Below, in pieces: positions 61,646 through 64,000 of a stretch of 64,000 bases of DNA; the stretch's first letter is position 1, and each line of letters begins with the position of its first letter. The notes under the pieces were generated by a model. The model saw only the letters and a program-made list of their open reading frames with translations. It had not been told where the DNA came from and searched no databases. This DNA comes from CAIXOA01 sp041653635 (lineage in GTDB: Archaea; Micrarchaeota; Micrarchaeia; Anstonellales; Bilamarchaeaceae). The stretch is taken from positions 868,001 through 932,000 of the forward strand of contig JBAZFC010000001.1 in the NCBI GenBank assembly GCA_041653635.1, read 5' to 3'. A program made the translations under genes and the position numbers.

Positions 61646-62176
61646 ATGAAAATCTTGATTGCTTTGTTGGCTTTGGGAATTTTGCTGTTCGGCTGTGCAC
61701 AGCAGCCGGAAACCGCGGCACCTGGGACCGGGGGCGCCACTGGCGGAAGCGGCGGCGCAGGCGGAAGCACCGGGGGCAGCGGAGGGCAGGTCGTTGATGT
61801 CGGCGAAACTACCGGCGGAACGGGAGGCGGAAGCACCGGCTCCGGGGAAACCGGCGGCGGGGAAACCGGAACAGGCGGCAGCGGAGGCGGAATCATAGGG
61901 GTTGAGACGCCCGCCAGCGAGGGCGACGTTACCGTTTACATAAGGGATTTCCAGTTCGTGCCGGAAACCGTGACCGTGAAGCAGGGGAGCACCGTCTTCT
62001 GGGTTAACGAGGACAACGTGCCGCACGCGGTCAGGATGATTGGCGTGATAGACTCGCCTTACCTCGCGAAGGACGGCGCGCCTTTCTGGCACACCTTCAC
62101 CGAGAGGCCGGGAACCTACGAGTATTCCTGCAGCATACACCTGTCCATGCACGGGACAGTGATTGTGACGGAATGA
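61646..62176 (+). CDS. plastocyanin-like lipoprotein
   Basis: 176 residues: signal peptide with lipobox LLFGC (Cys 17), a Gly/Ser/Thr-rich linker to about 85, then a cupredoxin domain with the His of NVPHAVRM and the Cys-His-Met cluster YEYSCSIHLSMHGTVIV, i.e. the full blue copper set. It could shuttle electrons on the outer face. TATA-like AAATTTATAAAG lies at 61605; the 64-base gap to the divergent surface gene holds both promoters. Confidence 0.9.
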   Translation: MKILIALLALGILLFGCAQQPETAAPGTGGATGGSGGAGGSTGGSGGQVVDVGETTGGTGGGSTGSGETGGGETGTGGSGGGIIGVETPASEGDVTVYIRDFQFVPETVTVKQGSTVFWVNEDNVPHAVRMIGVIDSPYLAKDGAPFWHTFTERPGTYEYSCSIHLSMHGTVIVTE

Positions 62177-62180
62177 GAAG

Positions 62181-62414
62181 ATGGCAATTCCGCTAGGCTA
62201 TGTACCGGCGTTCGGGTTCCCGATTGTATTCTGGACGGGCATCCTCGCCGGGCTTTTCATTTTTGCCGCGGGGACGGTGATGACACTCACTTTCCACACC
62301 AAATATAAATTCCCGGTTGATGTGCACCACAAGCTCGCATTCATCGGGCTTGCGCTGGCTATTATACATATAATATTGGGGCTTTCCATTTACGTGTTCC
62401 CAATCTACGTTTAA
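62181..62414 (+). CDS. two-helix membrane protein, cupredoxin operon
   Basis: 77 residues, two or three hydrophobic helices with His residues (FHTKYKF, VHHKLAFIGLALAIIHIIL). It starts 4 bases after the plastocyanin-like gene and is surely co-transcribed. A heme- or electron-transfer-related role with the copper protein is possible but unsupported by family. Confidence 0.6.
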   Translation: MAIPLGYVPAFGFPIVFWTGILAGLFIFAAGTVMTLTFHTKYKFPVDVHHKLAFIGLALAIIHIILGLSIYVFPIYV

Positions 62415-62421
62415 TCCGCAC

Positions 62422-62907
62422 CTATTTCTTCTTTTCCCCGGCGTCCACCTGGTCAGCCCATTGGGAGAGCCGCAGCTCGCTCCTCGCAATCGCAGCATCG
62501 GACTCAAAACCCGCCTCCTCAAGAATTTGCGCGGCGTCCTCAATCTTTCCGGCCCCCTGCGCCATATTTGCGATGCGCTTCGCGCACAACGCCCATCCCG
62601 GCTCACCGGTCGCCTTGTACAATGCGATTATGACGCGGGCCGCCTTCAGGATGTTGCTTTCCCCTTCCGCGCCCTTGGCATCCTCCGGCGCCGTGAGAAG
62701 TATTCTTGCCATCCTCAACGCCGCGGTCTGCCTCCCGGCCTCCGCGTATTTTACGCCAGCGTTGGCTAAGTCGCATATTTCCGCATATGCCATGGCCATG
62801 CCCCATTCCCTGGTGCGGCGTATCGCCTCGGCAAAGCCGTATTTCGGCTTGGGGCATCCGCCGAGCATTTCCGCCACGGCTGCGGCTGAAATATGTCTGG
62901 ATTTCAT
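62422..62907 (-). CDS. TPR-like helical protein
   Basis: 161 residues of helix pairs with an Ala-rich repeat pattern (AYAEICDLANAGVKYAEAG, ARVIIALYKATGEPGWALC) typical of TPR/SEL1-like solenoids. No enzymatic motif; interaction scaffold is likely. Confidence 0.55.
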   Translation of the reverse strand: MKSRHISAAAVAEMLGGCPKPKYGFAEAIRRTREWGMAMAYAEICDLANAGVKYAEAGRQTAALRMARILLTAPEDAKGAEGESNILKAARVIIALYKATGEPGWALCAKRIANMAQGAGKIEDAAQILEEAGFESDAAIARSELRLSQWADQVDAGEKKK

Positions 62908-62954
62908 GGTAGGTCACCTGTAATATTATATGTGGCAAAACAAATAAAAATGAG

Positions 62955-63113
62955 TTAGTGCCTCAGCTTGAGCCAGCGCGCCACTTCCTCCTTTTTCTGC
63001 ACGCACTGCGCGCAGAACGCATGCGTCATCCCGTCCACGTCGGTACGCTTGGAGGCCTCGCTATGCACGATTCCGGCATCGCACAATGCGCATTTTTCCT
63101 GCCCTTCAAACAT
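62955..63113 (-). CDS. 52-residue zinc-binding protein, copy A
   Basis: MFEGQEKCALCDAGIVHSEA, GMTHAFCAQCVQKKEEVARW: two CxxC pairs about 27 residues apart with a helical end. GGTGGCGTT precedes the ATG at 63113. Paralogue of copy B, 58 bases upstream on the same strand. The longer open frame over it is spurious. Confidence 0.7.
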   Translation of the reverse strand: MFEGQEKCALCDAGIVHSEASKRTDVDGMTHAFCAQCVQKKEEVARWLKLRH

Positions 63114-63171
63114 AACGCCACCTGTTATGTATGATATGCAAGAGGGAATAAAAAGGGCGTGCAATGCGTGC

Positions 63172-63330
63172 CTAATCCTTCGTCCCGAGCTTCCTCGCCA
63201 CTTCTTCGGCATTGCCCGCGCAGCGCTCGCAGAATGAGTAAGCCACTCCATCCAGCCCGGTCCTCCTCTTCACGGCGCAGTCGGACAGGTCCTTCCTGCA
63301 CAGCGCGCAATTCTCTTTCAGATGCAACAT
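63172..63330 (-). CDS. 52-residue zinc-binding protein, copy B
   Basis: Not visible as a long frame but clear on reading: MLHLKENCALCRKDLSDCAV, GVAYSFCERCAGNAEEVARK, ending LGTKD. CxxC-CxxC spacing and the words CALC...K-R-T-D/G-L-D-G-[MV]-x-[HY]-[AS]-FC-x-x-C, EEVAR match copy A, so the pair is a tandem duplication. Zinc binding inferred. Confidence 0.72.
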   Translation of the reverse strand: MLHLKENCALCRKDLSDCAVKRRTGLDGVAYSFCERCAGNAEEVARKLGTKD

Positions 63331-63464
63331 TCAAACGCCTCTTCCAGTTTTCCGCATCCGGCAACCGGCACCCGGTTCCCGGCAATCCTTTGCGGAACAG
63401 CTCCACACATAGAAGAAAGCAAATAAAAAGGTGGAGGAATGAAGGTATTTGGAACGGGGATGCT

Positions 63465-63782
63465 ATGGCGGGAAAAATTGCTGGTGGGGCAGGAAGCGGT
63501 GCGCCTTCTTATTCTCCATCCGACATAAGCCGCCTGGAAAAATCCGCGCTGGACCGGGCGAACAAGGCGGTCTCCGCGATAGAGAACGCAATCGCATTGT
63601 GGGAGGCGTCCCCGCAGAAGCCGCAGGACATAGGGCTCAGGGTGGGGCGGCTCGTGCATTTCTACGGAGAAATAACCAAGTGGGAGAGGAAGATGCTGAA
63701 ATCCGCGGGAAGGAAGCGTGACATGTTGGCGAGGATAGCTCTCCTCCGGGAGTTCAGCGACATCTGCCACGCGTCGGCATAG
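63465..63782 (+). CDS. helical protein of unknown function
   Basis: 105 residues: a Gly/Ser-rich start (MAGKIAGGAGSGAPSYSP) then helices with R/K/E-rich faces (LDRANKAVSAIENAIALWEA; EITKWERKMLKSAGRKR). A small helix-bundle or DNA-associated protein is possible. ATG 63465 is chosen as the first start after an AG-rich leader. Followed by another small gene 12 bases later, likely one operon. Confidence 0.5.
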   Translation: MAGKIAGGAGSGAPSYSPSDISRLEKSALDRANKAVSAIENAIALWEASPQKPQDIGLRVGRLVHFYGEITKWERKMLKSAGRKRDMLARIALLREFSDICHASA

Positions 63783-63794
63783 GGGAATGGAAAC

Positions 63795-64000
63795 ATGGCA
63801 AGGCCAGCACAGCGGGGGAGGGAAGAGGTTCCTGAGGCCCAGCGTGCGGAGGAGGCGGCAAACGAATTCCTGAGGCAGGGCGCAGAGCAGCACGCGCCCG
63901 TATCCCCGCAGGTGCTGGGGCAGCTGGAGAGCGCGGAGGAAACATTGCGCTCCGCGCTGCTCGTCGCGGGGGAAATAGACCGGACATTAGGGCTCTCTCC
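63795..64000 (+). CDS. helical protein, 3' end beyond window
   Basis: Open from ATG 63795 to the edge (68 codons): MARPAQRGREEVPEAQR then acidic, Glu/Ala-rich helices. No family recognised; the C-terminus is outside the window. Confidence 0.5.
   Translation, partial: MARPAQRGREEVPEAQRAEEAANEFLRQGAEQHAPVSPQVLGQLESAEETLRSALLVAGEIDRTLGLS

Noticed and set aside
1..64000. CRISPR array or cas genes.
   Set aside because: No evenly spaced repeats longer than about 12 bases with unique spacers, and no cas-like protein.

Overview
The window looks archaeal, most likely from a small-genome, DPANN-like lineage (Diapherotrites/Micrarchaeota-type; this placement is inference). The evidence is as follows: AT-rich TATA boxes (TTTAWA-like) lie about 25-30 bases before starts, often with no room for a leader; there is an archaeal fructose-1,6-bisphosphate aldolase/phosphatase (class V), a box C/D sRNA, a DUF2769 protein, an RNase J-like beta-CASP protein, RelE- and PIN-type toxins and many single-copy CxxC mini-proteins. 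Bacterial-looking genes are mixed in: bacterial-type MetK, RadC, a type I restriction system, PolX, SurE, MscL, TrkHA and eight lipobox proteins.

Layout. 1-14.3 kb: GC-rich housekeeping and surface genes (HprK-like P-loop protein cut by the edge, MarC, lipoproteins, methyltransferase, tRNA-Arg(CCG), small zinc proteins, SIMPL, SDR, coiled-coil/transglutaminase protein, HEMAH protease-like protein, SurE, SdpI). 14.3-15.2 kb: a VapBC-type toxin-antitoxin pair behind a striking 9-base-phased operator. 15.6-33.6 kb: a visibly AT-rich accessory island dominated by defence-type genes: zinc ribbon + membrane protein, SDH-type serine protease with an overlapping 47-residue ORF, hsdR-hsdS-hsdM, radC, two PD-(D/E)XK-like proteins, a DUF4365-TPR-cysteine protein, an Nmad2-like protein sitting beside a broken gene remnant, and two Apea-like HEPN proteins each next to a membrane protein. 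33.6-64 kb: GC-rich core again: RNase J-like protein, RelE toxin, GHL15-like lipoprotein, DEAD-box helicase, PEBP lipoprotein, MetK, parvulin, MscL, TrkH-TrkA, PolX, C/D sRNA locus, CYTH protein, two large cysteine-module surface proteins, EF-Tu-like protein, class II ribonucleotide reductase, FBP aldolase/phosphatase, two cupredoxin-like proteins (one without copper ligands), and a pair of tandem-duplicated 52-residue zinc proteins.

How it fits together. Core genes imply gluconeogenesis, B12-dependent deoxynucleotide synthesis, K+ uptake, osmotic release and an elaborate cell surface built of lipoproteins and C-terminally anchored beta-helix/cysteine-module proteins. The AT-rich island is best read as a defence island; its least explained parts are the HEPN/membrane block (29.1-33.5 kb), the protease + 47-residue pair (16.6-17.5 kb) and the DUF4365-TPR protein (26.1-27.9 kb). 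Outside the island, the most unusual non-coding feature is at 49.17-49.43 kb: a well-formed C/D sRNA, a second copy that matches it only through the promoter, box C and the 12-base guide, and, exactly at that junction, a 99-base element whose only other copy seen is at 4.66 kb.
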